DNA of 64,000 nt from Lentimonas sp. CC4 (GTDB lineage: Bacteria; Verrucomicrobiota; Verrucomicrobiia; Opitutales; Coraliomargaritaceae), in assembly GCF_902728235.1 (NCBI RefSeq), contig NZ_CACVBO010000002.1, forward strand, positions 186,001 through 250,000, given 5' to 3'. The position numbers and the translations under genes are program-made. The notes below the pieces were generated by a model. That model worked only from the letters and a program-made list of their open reading frames with translations, was not told the DNA's origin and searched no databases. Below are positions 17,657-26,047 of this stretch, in pieces (positions within the stretch are counted from its first letter, which is position 1; every line of letters begins with the position of its first letter).

Positions 17657-19594
17657 ATGAATCAGATTCCAAAGCGGGTTGCGGATGCCTTATTGAAATA
17701 CCCGCCTTTCTCCATGTTAAGGCAAGCCGACGTTGAGTCCTTGGCGCAGACGGCGCGTATACGGGCGTATGCGAAGGATGACTTCATTTGGAGGCAGGGC
17801 GATGCGCCGGGAGAGTATGTTGATTTTCTTGCTAAAGGGCGGGTTGAATATTTATGGAAGAAGAATCAAAGCGAAGAGTTGGTAAGTGTCCGCGATGTGG
17901 GTGATGTTCTAGGTCTCACTACTTTTATAGATGCCATTTCGTATCAAGTTTCCGCTCACGTTGTCGAGGAGAGCTTGGTGTATGCATTGGAGTGGAAGCA
18001 ACTCAAGGGACTGTTCGACGAATGTGATGCCGCCCGTAACTATGTGAGGCGTCACCTCTTTTGGGCGACACGCGTAGGCCATTCCGCCAGCCTGCCTGCT
18101 CAAATGAATGCCAGCGTCGAATCGAATATTCTAGAAGCGCATTTGGTCGGAGCGCGTAAGATTGATTTACGACCGATCGAGCGCTTACTGTCCTGTTCTT
18201 TGTATACTTCGTTGAAAGAAGCCGCGACTCTGATTTCCGCGAGACGTGTGTCCTCGATTTTGGTGGTCAATGAACAACGGCACCCTCTTGGTATTGTTAC
18301 TAGCAGTTTACTGATCAAGCGTATCATTGTGGAAGGAATCGATGAGGCGTTGCCCGTTTCTACGATCATGGCGAGTCCAGTCTATACCATCGGTCGAGAT
18401 GAGAGTGCGACGGCGGCGATTCTCTTGATGCTGCGTCAGCGAATTGGGCAAATTTGTATTACTGAGGATGGCAGCCCTCGCTCACCGGTGCTGGACGTGG
18501 CGACGCATAAGGATTTGCTCACACAGAGTGGGCATCATCCTGCTGGTCTGTTGCGCGAGATTCGTTTGGCGCGTGCATCATCACGCTTCCATGAGTTGGC
18601 CGATGATATTGAGCAGGTCTGTAATAGCTACCTGACTGCGGGTGCATCATCCATTTTTATGGGTCAAATCTGCGCCGAGTTTTACGATACGATGGTCGAA
18701 CGCTTTATCGAAATTATTGAGCACGTCATGATCGCGGAGAATGATACATTGCCAGATGTGCGGTGGTCATGGATTGCGGTGGGGAGTGATGGGCGTCGTG
18801 AGCAGCTACTACGCACCGATATTGATAACGCGATGGTTTTTGCTTCCTCTGGTAATGACGATACGGATGAGCGCATTCGGGCGCGGTTGTTGAAATTCAA
18901 TGAACGTGTGATTCAATGCCTTGTGGACGCAGGGTTCTCAAGATGCCAGGGGGGTATCATGGCCTCAAATCCCGCTTGGTGTAAAACGGAGCTTGAGTGG
19001 ATGGAAGAGCTTCGAACCCTCAACCGATTTACAAAAGGCCAGGATCTGCTCCGTGGTTTCACGCTCATGGATATGCGTCATGTGGCAGGTGATTCCGCGC
19101 TTTCGGCTCAGCTACGAGCCGCGATGTTTCACCACGCAACGAATGAGCCGACTTTGTTACCTGCGATGGCTGGTTATGCGGTCGAGTCTCGGCCGCCGCT
19201 GAATTTCTTAGGTAAGTTTATCGTCGAAAAAAAGGGCATGCAGGAAGGGCGCTTTGATATTAAGGCCAGAGGCATCAAGCCGATTTGCGATATCGCTCGT
19301 GTGCTCGCTCTGAAATGTGGCGTTCAATCATGTTACTCGACTGGCAAACGATTGGACGAATTAGGACGCTTGAAGCCCGAGTGGGCAGAAGTTTGCCGAT
19401 ATGCGAGTGATTCTTATGAGTTTTTGATGCGAATGCGGACCTTAAACGGATTTAAGCAGGACGATTCGGGGCGCTATATCGAACCAGGCTCGCTGACGAA
19501 ATTGGAGCGCACGCAATTATCCAATGTGTTCGATGTGCAGCGTATGCTACAGAATACCTTGCGAATTGAATTTGGATTGGAGCTCAACACATGA
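17657..19594 (+). CDS. cNMP-binding / CBS / DUF294 nucleotidyltransferase-like signalling protein
   Basis: 645 residues, cytoplasmic. Domains in order: Crp-like cyclic-nucleotide-binding fold (~15-125, FIWRQGDAPGEYVDFLAKGRV); two CBS motifs (~170-290, LISARRVSSILVVNEQRHPL and MASPVYTIGRDESA); DUF294 putative nucleotidyltransferase (~310-450, WIAVGSDGRREQLLRTDIDN with GSDGR and a DxD-like pair); and the DUF294 C-terminal substrate-binding domain (~480-640). This architecture is recurrent in bacteria and is thought to sense nucleotides and modify a protein partner; the reaction is unproven. It overlaps the next gene by four bases (ATGA) and the same gene pair occurs in many bacteria, usually near acetate or carbon-metabolism genes. 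Confidence 0.92.
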   Translation: MNQIPKRVADALLKYPPFSMLRQADVESLAQTARIRAYAKDDFIWRQGDAPGEYVDFLAKGRVEYLWKKNQSEELVSVRDVGDVLGLTTFIDAISYQVSAHVVEESLVYALEWKQLKGLFDECDAARNYVRRHLFWATRVGHSASLPAQMNASVESNILEAHLVGARKIDLRPIERLLSCSLYTSLKEAATLISARRVSSILVVNEQRHPLGIVTSSLLIKRIIVEGIDEALPVSTIMASPVYTIGRDESATAAILLMLRQRIGQICITEDGSPRSPVLDVATHKDLLTQSGHHPAGLLREIRLARASSRFHELADDIEQVCNSYLTAGASSIFMGQICAEFYDTMVERFIEIIEHVMIAENDTLPDVRWSWIAVGSDGRREQLLRTDIDNAMVFASSGNDDTDERIRARLLKFNERVIQCLVDAGFSRCQGGIMASNPAWCKTELEWMEELRTLNRFTKGQDLLRGFTLMDMRHVAGDSALSAQLRAAMFHHATNEPTLLPAMAGYAVESRPPLNFLGKFIVEKKGMQEGRFDIKARGIKPICDIARVLALKCGVQSCYSTGKRLDELGRLKPEWAEVCRYASDSYEFLMRMRTLNGFKQDDSGRYIEPGSLTKLERTQLSNVFDVQRMLQNTLRIEFGLELNT

Positions 19595-20283
19595 TTCGAT
19601 CACTGTTTAATAAAGACACGGACAGCGTGGTTCAGGCCTATCTGGGAAATTTTCCGCGCTTCCGTGGCGGTGCGACTACGGTGCAAGAGGCGTCGTTTAT
19701 TGTTTTGGATGTCGAAACGACTGGGTTTGATGCATGGCACGATAAGATTGTTTCGATTGCATGGGTCAAAGTTGTTGGCGGGGAGTTGCTGATCGAGTCC
19801 GCAAAGAGCGCGATCGTTTGTCAGCCGAATGTCGATTTGAAGGATTCTAGTGCGATCCACGGACTGTTACATGAGCAGTTGCAGCAGGGGCAAAAGCCCG
19901 AATCGATATTGGCCGAGCTTCTGCTGGATTTATCGGACTCGATCATCGTCGGACATCATGTTGCATTTGATCTACGTATGATAAATCAGTCGATGCGGAC
20001 TCATTATCAGATGAAGTTGAAGAATCGCTGGCTTGATACGGCTGAGCTCGCGATGAAGACCCTCGATGCTTTCAAGACCAGTGGTTATAGTAATCAGAAT
20101 CCACCATCGCTGGATGAGGTGTGCACCTATTGCGGTATTACGATAGAGGATCGCCATACGGCCGAAGGCGATGTGTTGGCGACTGCGCAATTACTACTGT
20201 TGATGTTGGCGCGGTTGCAGCAGCGCCAGAAAGGGGATCTGCCATTGAAGACCTTGCCCTTGCGGCGTGCGTCATCGTGTTAA
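19591..20283 (+). CDS. DnaQ-like 3'-5' exonuclease (DEDDh), Pol III epsilon-type
   Basis: 230 residues. Exo I is FIVLDVETTGFD (Asp/Glu), Exo II is VGHHVAFDLRMIN and Exo III is DRHTAEGDVLATAQL with the DEDDh His and Asp. WLDTAELAMK lies between them. All catalytic residues are present. Its start codon overlaps the stop of the DUF294 protein (ATGA), so the two are translationally coupled. In such pairs the exonuclease is usually not the replicative proofreading subunit but a companion of the DUF294 protein with an undefined role. Confidence 0.93.
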   Translation: MIRSLFNKDTDSVVQAYLGNFPRFRGGATTVQEASFIVLDVETTGFDAWHDKIVSIAWVKVVGGELLIESAKSAIVCQPNVDLKDSSAIHGLLHEQLQQGQKPESILAELLLDLSDSIIVGHHVAFDLRMINQSMRTHYQMKLKNRWLDTAELAMKTLDAFKTSGYSNQNPPSLDEVCTYCGITIEDRHTAEGDVLATAQLLLLMLARLQQRQKGDLPLKTLPLRRASSC

Positions 20284-20325
20284 TTCGATCGATGGTTCAA
20301 CCCGGTTTCTTCCAATCGCAACAGT

Positions 20326-21723
20326 TTATTTATGCTGCTTTTTCGGGATGAATTTCGAGAATGCTGCTTTGACGGAATCATACTCAGGATTGGACGCTAG
20401 GTTATGCCACTCATTCGGATCCTTGCTATGGTCGTAAAGTTCTTCCACGCCACCTTTTTTGGTGATGTAGCGCCAGCGTTCGTTTCGTAGGCTATACCCT
20501 GATGAGGAGGTTGTGATGGATGGATAGTTCCATTCCATTTCTGGGTTGTCGATGAGTGGCTTGAAACTGCGACCGGTGAGATCGGCCTTTTCAGGCAGGC
20601 CTGCTAGATCGATGAGTGTTGGATACAGGTCGATCAAATTGATTGGGCGAATGCTGCGGCCTGGTTCTGAGCCGGGGACTTTCATCAAAAAGGGCATGCG
20701 TGCGGTCTCTTCCCACAGGGTCGATTTTTTGTAACGCATTTTTTCGCCGACGTGCCAACCGTGGTCACTCCAGAGCACGACGATGGTATTGTCCTTGTAA
20801 GGGCTTTCTTCCAAAGCATCGAGTAGCACGCCGACGCAGTCATCCGCATAAGCAACATTCGCGAGATAGGCCCAGGTGATTTCTTTGAGCAAGCCGCGTT
20901 CTTTCGCGTCGATATATTCTGCGGCAGGGCCGCCTTTAATGTCGGAGTAGTCGTCTTCGTTGATCGGAGGCAGTTCGATGGTATCGAGATCGAAGCGGGC
21001 GTAGTATTCAGCAGGCACTGTCCATGGGAGGTGAGGGCGAAATATGCCGCATGCCAAGAAAAAGGGTAGTGGCGTGTCTTGATCGGCTGAGTCGGTGAGC
21101 CACTGCGCTGCCCAAATGGCATTCTGGTAGTCTTGGGTGAGCTCTTTCGGTTGCATGGTGGACTTCCATGCGATTTGCGGCTTCTGCACGAAAGTGAGGC
21201 CGTTATCGATCTTGATGTCCTTGTAGGGACTCATGTCGGTCTGCTGATCTTTGGGAATTTTGAGCTTATCCTTTTTCTGATTGCTCATGATGTCCCAACT
21301 CTGCTCATCCATGTCCGCGTGGTGGAATATCTTACCGCGCACCATGGAGGTGTAGCCATGATTGCTGAAGTAGCGTGGTATCATGATCGCATCCTTGAGA
21401 GCTGGCACACTGCGCATTTTCTGATGATTGCTATACAGCCCGGTGACGTAAGGTGGCAGGCCACTCATCAAGGCCGATCGCGAAGGGTTACAGGCGACGG
21501 ACGAGCAGTTCGCGTTTTCAAACACCATACTCTGCGCTGCGAGACGATCCATATTCGGCGTCTTGGCTTGCGGATGGCCACCGAGGAATCCGACCCAGTC
21601 ATTCAGATCGTCGATGGCGATCATGAGGATATTCATCGGCTGATCTTGAGGCTTGTCGGCTGCGAAGCTTTGTGACGCCAGAAGGCTGGCTACGGTGAGT
21701 AAGAGAGTGGATTTAAATGTCAT
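20326..21723 (-). CDS. Secreted family S1 sulfatase, iduronate-2-sulfatase-like
   Basis: 465 residues with signal peptide (1-21, SQSFA). The start PMNILMIAIDDLNDWVGFLG and the formylglycine motif C78-N-P-S-R82 (SVACNPSRSALMSG) follow. Other marks are GKIFHH, GIFRPHLPW, LWSDHGWHVGEKMRY and ELYDHSKDPNEWHNLASNPE. These are the hallmarks of the iduronate-2-sulfatase-like branch; in algal glycan loci such enzymes commonly remove 2-O-sulfate, though specificity cannot be proven from sequence. An operator-like site lies 95 bp upstream. Confidence 0.95.
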   Translation of the reverse strand: MTFKSTLLLTVASLLASQSFAADKPQDQPMNILMIAIDDLNDWVGFLGGHPQAKTPNMDRLAAQSMVFENANCSSVACNPSRSALMSGLPPYVTGLYSNHQKMRSVPALKDAIMIPRYFSNHGYTSMVRGKIFHHADMDEQSWDIMSNQKKDKLKIPKDQQTDMSPYKDIKIDNGLTFVQKPQIAWKSTMQPKELTQDYQNAIWAAQWLTDSADQDTPLPFFLACGIFRPHLPWTVPAEYYARFDLDTIELPPINEDDYSDIKGGPAAEYIDAKERGLLKEITWAYLANVAYADDCVGVLLDALEESPYKDNTIVVLWSDHGWHVGEKMRYKKSTLWEETARMPFLMKVPGSEPGRSIRPINLIDLYPTLIDLAGLPEKADLTGRSFKPLIDNPEMEWNYPSITTSSSGYSLRNERWRYITKKGGVEELYDHSKDPNEWHNLASNPEYDSVKAAFSKFIPKKQHK

Positions 21724-21818
21724 GTGTTATCGGGGAGGGGAGCTTTAACAGAAGCTACGATCAAATGATCCGTGGAAACATGAATTATATCAGAATTCGT
21801 CATATCCTTAGATATGCG

Positions 21819-21850
21819 ATCGCGTATAAAGTATATGTTTATTCGTCAGG
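21819..21850 (+). promoter_or_regulatory. Recurrent ~30-bp operator-like motif, site 9
   Basis: ATCGCGTATAAAGTATATG then TTTATTCGTCAGG, 95 bp upstream of the iduronate-2-sulfatase-like gene and reading away from it. Confidence 0.7.
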
Positions 21851-21885
21851 TCGAATGGGGTGTCATTGCAAGTGAATGACCTCAA

Positions 21886-24800
21886 CTATGGTTGAGAGAT
21901 TTTTAATCGGAAGAATAATTGCGCTCTATCTGTCGTATCGAGTGTCCGCTCAAATAGCTCCATCGGGTTGCCCGGGGTTGTGTTACTTTCAGTGCCCCAA
22001 GTCGTATTCCAATTCCCGAGTCTTAGATCCTCCTTCCATTGAGCTTCGTAATGGATACCTGCAGTCACGGAACTCAACTGCACGTTGAAATAGGACGCCG
22101 TGTGGCTGTCGAAGTTTAGAGTCAATTGCGGGGGAGTTCCGGTGTCGGACGGATCGAGCGGATCGCCACCTAGGGCGAATTCGTGCAAATCACTCATGCC
22201 ATCTAAGTCTTTGTCTGATCTGGAGTTGCCGCTGAGGCCGTGAACACTGGCAAACGTCCCCCAGTCGTTTTCAGGAAAGAAGGGCTCGTCGAGTTCGATG
22301 TCCATGAAGCGGAATAGGCCGAGCGGCACGGTGATGGTGGTGCTGCCGTTATTGACGGAAAAAGTCTCGCCGCTAAGTAGGTCTTTAACTTGCACGGGTT
22401 GCACGGTGTGGAAGTGGATGATGGCGGTGCGTTCTTCGGGGTTGAGATAGCCACTGTCGACGAGTGTGAGTCGCAGGTGAGTGGGGGCGGACTGTGCGGT
22501 GACCCAGGCCACACCACCGGAGACGGTGATAGGGAGCTTGCTCTTGTTGGCAAGGATGTCGGCCTCGACTGTGGTGTAGTAGGTTTTGGCGTCATGCTTG
22601 CCGTTGCCAGTGCTGTCGAGGTAATCGCGGCCATCGGTGATGTATTCGGTCATGATGTTGCGATACATCGGGTGGATGTGATCGATCATGGCACCACGTG
22701 CGGGGGTGGCTGCTGCATGGTCGCCTGCTTGGGGCGGCGTGATGAGCACCATGCCGTGCTCGTAAGGCGGTAGGAAATGTAGGCGACGATCGTTTACGCC
22801 AGCCGCGTATTTTGAAAAATCCCAATCGGTTACGGGTGAGGCAGGCCAGGTGCCGTTGAGGTGGCTGAATACGAGTGGGTTGGCGTTCTCGGTCGTTTCG
22901 TCGAACCATGTGAGCCATTTTGTGTCGGTGCCTTCTTCGATATAATGTTCATCAGGCTCGGCCATGCTGAGATGGACGGGGTTGAAGCTGACGATCTCTT
23001 CACGCTTGGGCACATAGAGTGCACCTTCAGCAATGAGTTCCCAGAGGAAGCTGAAGTAGGTCTGATCGACGGAGAAATTGTTGAGGTAGGTCGCTCCACT
23101 GGCAACACGGTAAACCATGTCACGCAGGAAGTGGTTGGGCAGGTTCTGATCCGCGTGTTGGCGGAGGCGATTGTAGCTGACGTTATCACGTGCGCAACGT
23201 GAGCCCCAGTCGTCGACTGCGCCGCTGGCCCAAATGCCTAAGCGCCCAGCCACACTGAGCTCCATCGTCTTCGAGGTGGTCTCTTCCATTGAGGGCACAA
23301 AAACGTCGGCATAGTTGCCATTCATTAACTCCTGCCAGAGGTCGAGTCCGCTGGGCTCGGAAGTGGCATAGACTTCGGACTGCCAGAAGATATTCTTTGT
23401 GCGGATGTAGAGTTTTGTGTTGTTGCTGCGTGCGTGAATGGCCAGTGGCTCAAACAGGTGGTTCCACACAAAGGCAAAGTCGTCGCTGTGGTCGGTCACT
23501 TCGGGGTAGATGAGCACGGTCATCTTACCTTCGGACTGCCCATAAGTCATGAAACTCTTGGTGAGCTCGGGATCATAGAAGAAGGGGTCGTTGCCGTGAC
23601 CACCCCAAAAGGCGACGCCATCGGGATTTGCGTTGAATTCGCTTTGCACAGTGGTGGTGATCTCGGATGCGGTCAGATTGTAATCCTTGCGGCTATCGCG
23701 TTTGTCGCGGTATGTCGGATTAGCGGCGAGCACGGTGTCGCGATCCCAATCGGCCGGCAGCTGACTATTGACGCCAAATCCGTTGAGAATGATGGGGCTG
23801 TCATAGTTGTTTTGGATGTCAGTGGCGAGTGCTTCGACGTCGGTGGTGCCTTCGGTCATGAGCACGACGGGTAATGGGGCGCGCTCCCAGCTCGGTGCGG
23901 TGAAGGCTGCTAGTTGTGTGCGGGCGGTTTGAGTGTTTGCTAGTAGGGTGCTGATCTTTCCTGGCGGTGTGAGTTCGGTGAATTCGGTTTTCCAGTTGGG
24001 CGCAGTGATGTTGAAAATGTGCACGCAACTGCCGCCACTTTGGGCACTGGCTAGAATGATGTCGCCCGTTTCCGGATCGCGCCAGATATCGTTGTAGGAA
24101 TAGGTGCCACCGCTGATGACTTCCATGCCTGCAGGGTCGAGGTCGAGTGGCAGCAGCATGATGTGATTGCCGATCAGTATGAGATAGCGGGAGGTGGCTC
24201 CATCGGGAACTAAGATGGGCTGAACGACGAAGTAACCGAAGCCGCCGAGTTCTGTTTTGTAGTCGCGAATGGGGAAGTCGGTGAGGCTATTGTCGTTGTA
24301 ATCGACTACTTGAAAATCGGCTCCATTGACGTGGGTGCTGGTGCCGAGTAGGAGCTCTTCGGTGCCGTCGCCATCGACATCTGCCGCGTGCATGTGGCCA
24401 GCAGGATCGTTGAGACTGATTGAATTGGAATAACTCGGAGTCGTTGCCAGTGGACTGAAGATGTAAATCGAACCATTGCCGGCATTTGAGTTTTGCGCGC
24501 CGTGCACCGCGAGTTTTTCGGAGCCATCGGACTGTTTGACTGGCCGCAGAAAGTTAGCGATGTGTCGATTATTGGGCGGAGGATTATCGCCCCAAGCGCT
24601 CTCGATCGAGTAGCCTGAAGCGGGAATCGTCAGATGCGGCTGGCTAGGGGCGAGTAAATTGCCACTCAGTGAGAGGTAATAGAGGTTCATGTCGTAGCCG
24701 CCACAAACGACATACGGTGTGCTGCCGTTGCGAATGACGCAGACTGCATTCATCGGTGGCGCATGGTCGCCGGTGCGTGGGGCGAAAGTCCAGAGATCTT

Positions 24801-25770
24801 GTCCGTCGCTGCCGATGCAGTATAGCTTGCCGTCGGCATTGGCTGCGAGGACTTCGTCGTCGCCGTCACCATCGAGATCGTCGCACCAGATGTCGTGATT
24901 GTAGAACCCAGATAATGCATTCTCCCAGAGGATGGTGCCGTCGTCGTAATCGAGGGCGATCACACGGCCATCATAGGAACTGGCGATGAGGATGCGCTCG
25001 CCAGATTTCCATGCGGTGCGCACATTCGAAATCGTGTAGCCAGTGTCGTGTGTGATCCGTGCAATCGGTGGCTGGGAAGCAGTCGCCTTAAAATAGCGCA
25101 GATGGACGCCACGCCAAGGGTTGCCATCGGTGTTGTCGAAGAAACCGTAGAAACCGAGCGCCTCGACGCCGATCATATCAATCGTTGCGACTGAGCCGAC
25201 CACCGCGGAACCACTCGTGAGTGGTGTAAAGTGATACCATGTGAGACCACCAGGATCTCCAGTGGTGTAAGTCTCCCAATTGATGGTGATGCTGATTGGC
25301 TCGCTGGCATACCAGTTGCCGTCGCCTTTGCGAATGACCCAGCGAAGGTTTGCGGCATCGGTCGCTCCGCCGCTAATCCTTACTGTGGAACTGAGGCTAG
25401 TCAGGGTGCTATCTGCAGTGAGGAAATTTTCCCAGCAGATCATGGTCTCATACGTGGCGCTGTTTTTCCCGCTGCTGATGAAATCTCCGCTGGCATCGTC
25501 TTGCACGCGTTTAGTGTTGCCCGAAACCGTGGCGGCATGGTGAAAGTGTGGAGTCCTACCGGAAGCACTATTGTAATAGTCCGCCGCGGTCGGACTCGAG
25601 GCTTCGACTTGCGAGTAGGTGGTGTCCTTGCGGTTGAAATCCGTGTTGGCGCTAACGATGTCCGTTTCTCCGTTGGGGGCACCCCATTGGACGATCGTGC
25701 TATCCGCGTAGGTGGCAGCGTATCCGCAGATGAAGAGTGTCAATGAAAGTAGTCGGGCAGTCATGCGCAT
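21886..25770 (-). CDS. Putative lambda-carrageenase (GH150-like) with extra N- and C-terminal domains; paralog B
   Basis: 1294 residues. Signal peptide 1-22. Residues ~26-232 are the domain shared with the secreted protein at 12732. Residues ~238-640 are the beta-propeller (DLDGDGDDEVLAANADGKLY). Residues ~650-1160 are the GH150-like catalytic domain, including FWGGHGNDPFFYD, VPSMEETTSKTMELS, RDNVSYNRLRQH, LPPYEHGMVLITPPQAG and RGAMIDHIHPMYRNIM. The last ~130 residues begin with a calcium-type repeat (DKDLDGMSDLHEFALGGDP) followed by a beta-rich tail (HYEAQWKEDLRLGNWNTTWG) that resembles the tail of the sulfatase at 49628. It is the longest of three paralogs and is probably a processive or surface-binding form. 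Family assignment as for paralog A. It has its own operator-like site 138 bp upstream. Confidence 0.68.
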   Translation of the reverse strand: MRMTARLLSLTLFICGYAATYADSTIVQWGAPNGETDIVSANTDFNRKDTTYSQVEASSPTAADYYNSASGRTPHFHHAATVSGNTKRVQDDASGDFISSGKNSATYETMICWENFLTADSTLTSLSSTVRISGGATDAANLRWVIRKGDGNWYASEPISITINWETYTTGDPGGLTWYHFTPLTSGSAVVGSVATIDMIGVEALGFYGFFDNTDGNPWRGVHLRYFKATASQPPIARITHDTGYTISNVRTAWKSGERILIASSYDGRVIALDYDDGTILWENALSGFYNHDIWCDDLDGDGDDEVLAANADGKLYCIGSDGQDLWTFAPRTGDHAPPMNAVCVIRNGSTPYVVCGGYDMNLYYLSLSGNLLAPSQPHLTIPASGYSIESAWGDNPPPNNRHIANFLRPVKQSDGSEKLAVHGAQNSNAGNGSIYIFSPLATTPSYSNSISLNDPAGHMHAADVDGDGTEELLLGTSTHVNGADFQVVDYNDNSLTDFPIRDYKTELGGFGYFVVQPILVPDGATSRYLILIGNHIMLLPLDLDPAGMEVISGGTYSYNDIWRDPETGDIILASAQSGGSCVHIFNITAPNWKTEFTELTPPGKISTLLANTQTARTQLAAFTAPSWERAPLPVVLMTEGTTDVEALATDIQNNYDSPIILNGFGVNSQLPADWDRDTVLAANPTYRDKRDSRKDYNLTASEITTTVQSEFNANPDGVAFWGGHGNDPFFYDPELTKSFMTYGQSEGKMTVLIYPEVTDHSDDFAFVWNHLFEPLAIHARSNNTKLYIRTKNIFWQSEVYATSEPSGLDLWQELMNGNYADVFVPSMEETTSKTMELSVAGRLGIWASGAVDDWGSRCARDNVSYNRLRQHADQNLPNHFLRDMVYRVASGATYLNNFSVDQTYFSFLWELIAEGALYVPKREEIVSFNPVHLSMAEPDEHYIEEGTDTKWLTWFDETTENANPLVFSHLNGTWPASPVTDWDFSKYAAGVNDRRLHFLPPYEHGMVLITPPQAGDHAAATPARGAMIDHIHPMYRNIMTEYITDGRDYLDSTGNGKHDAKTYYTTVEADILANKSKLPITVSGGVAWVTAQSAPTHLRLTLVDSGYLNPEERTAIIHFHTVQPVQVKDLLSGETFSVNNGSTTITVPLGLFRFMDIELDEPFFPENDWGTFASVHGLSGNSRSDKDLDGMSDLHEFALGGDPLDPSDTGTPPQLTLNFDSHTASYFNVQLSSVTAGIHYEAQWKEDLRLGNWNTTWGTESNTTPGNPMELFERTLDTTDRAQLFFRLKISQP

Positions 25771-25908
25771 CTTAAGAGAGATGAAGTCGCACGTTTGGGC
25801 GATCTGCTGCGCTTGCTAAAGAAGCCAGTGCGAGTAAGAAGAGGGGTATGAGTCGTCGGCGCATGGATCGTCTATTATACAGAGTTCGGTTTTGCTCTAT
25901 AGCCACTA

Positions 25909-25941
25909 TTGCGTATAAAAAATACTCAGTTGTGTCAGCGC
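25909..25941 (+). promoter_or_regulatory. Recurrent ~30-bp operator-like motif, site 10
   Basis: ATTGCGTATAAAAAATACTC then AGTTGTGTCAGCG, upstream of GH150-like paralog B. Confidence 0.65.
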
Positions 25942-25999
25942 TCGCCGATAGGATGGTTGTATCCGTTGGTCTGACACTCCCGATTTTGATTGAGGATCC

Positions 26000-26030
26000 A
26001 AAAAAAGGCCTCCGTTTCCGGAGGCCTTTG
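26000..26030 (-). terminator. Rho-independent terminator of the GH2 gene
   Basis: On the minus strand GGCCTCCG GAAA CGGAGGCC forms a perfect stem followed by seven T, 20 bp past the GH2 stop codon. Confidence 0.92.
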
Positions 26031-26047
26031 TCAGTATTTAAGTTGGG

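Noticed and set aside
21133-21675. 180-residue plus-strand frame inside the iduronate-2-sulfatase-like gene
   Set aside because: Antisense shadow of a clear sulfatase with intact motifs on the other strand.
22390-23874. Long open frames on the plus strand opposite the GH150-like paralog B gene
   Set aside because: They mirror the codon pattern of the real minus-strand gene, have no start context or family motif, and overlap a strongly conserved coding sequence.
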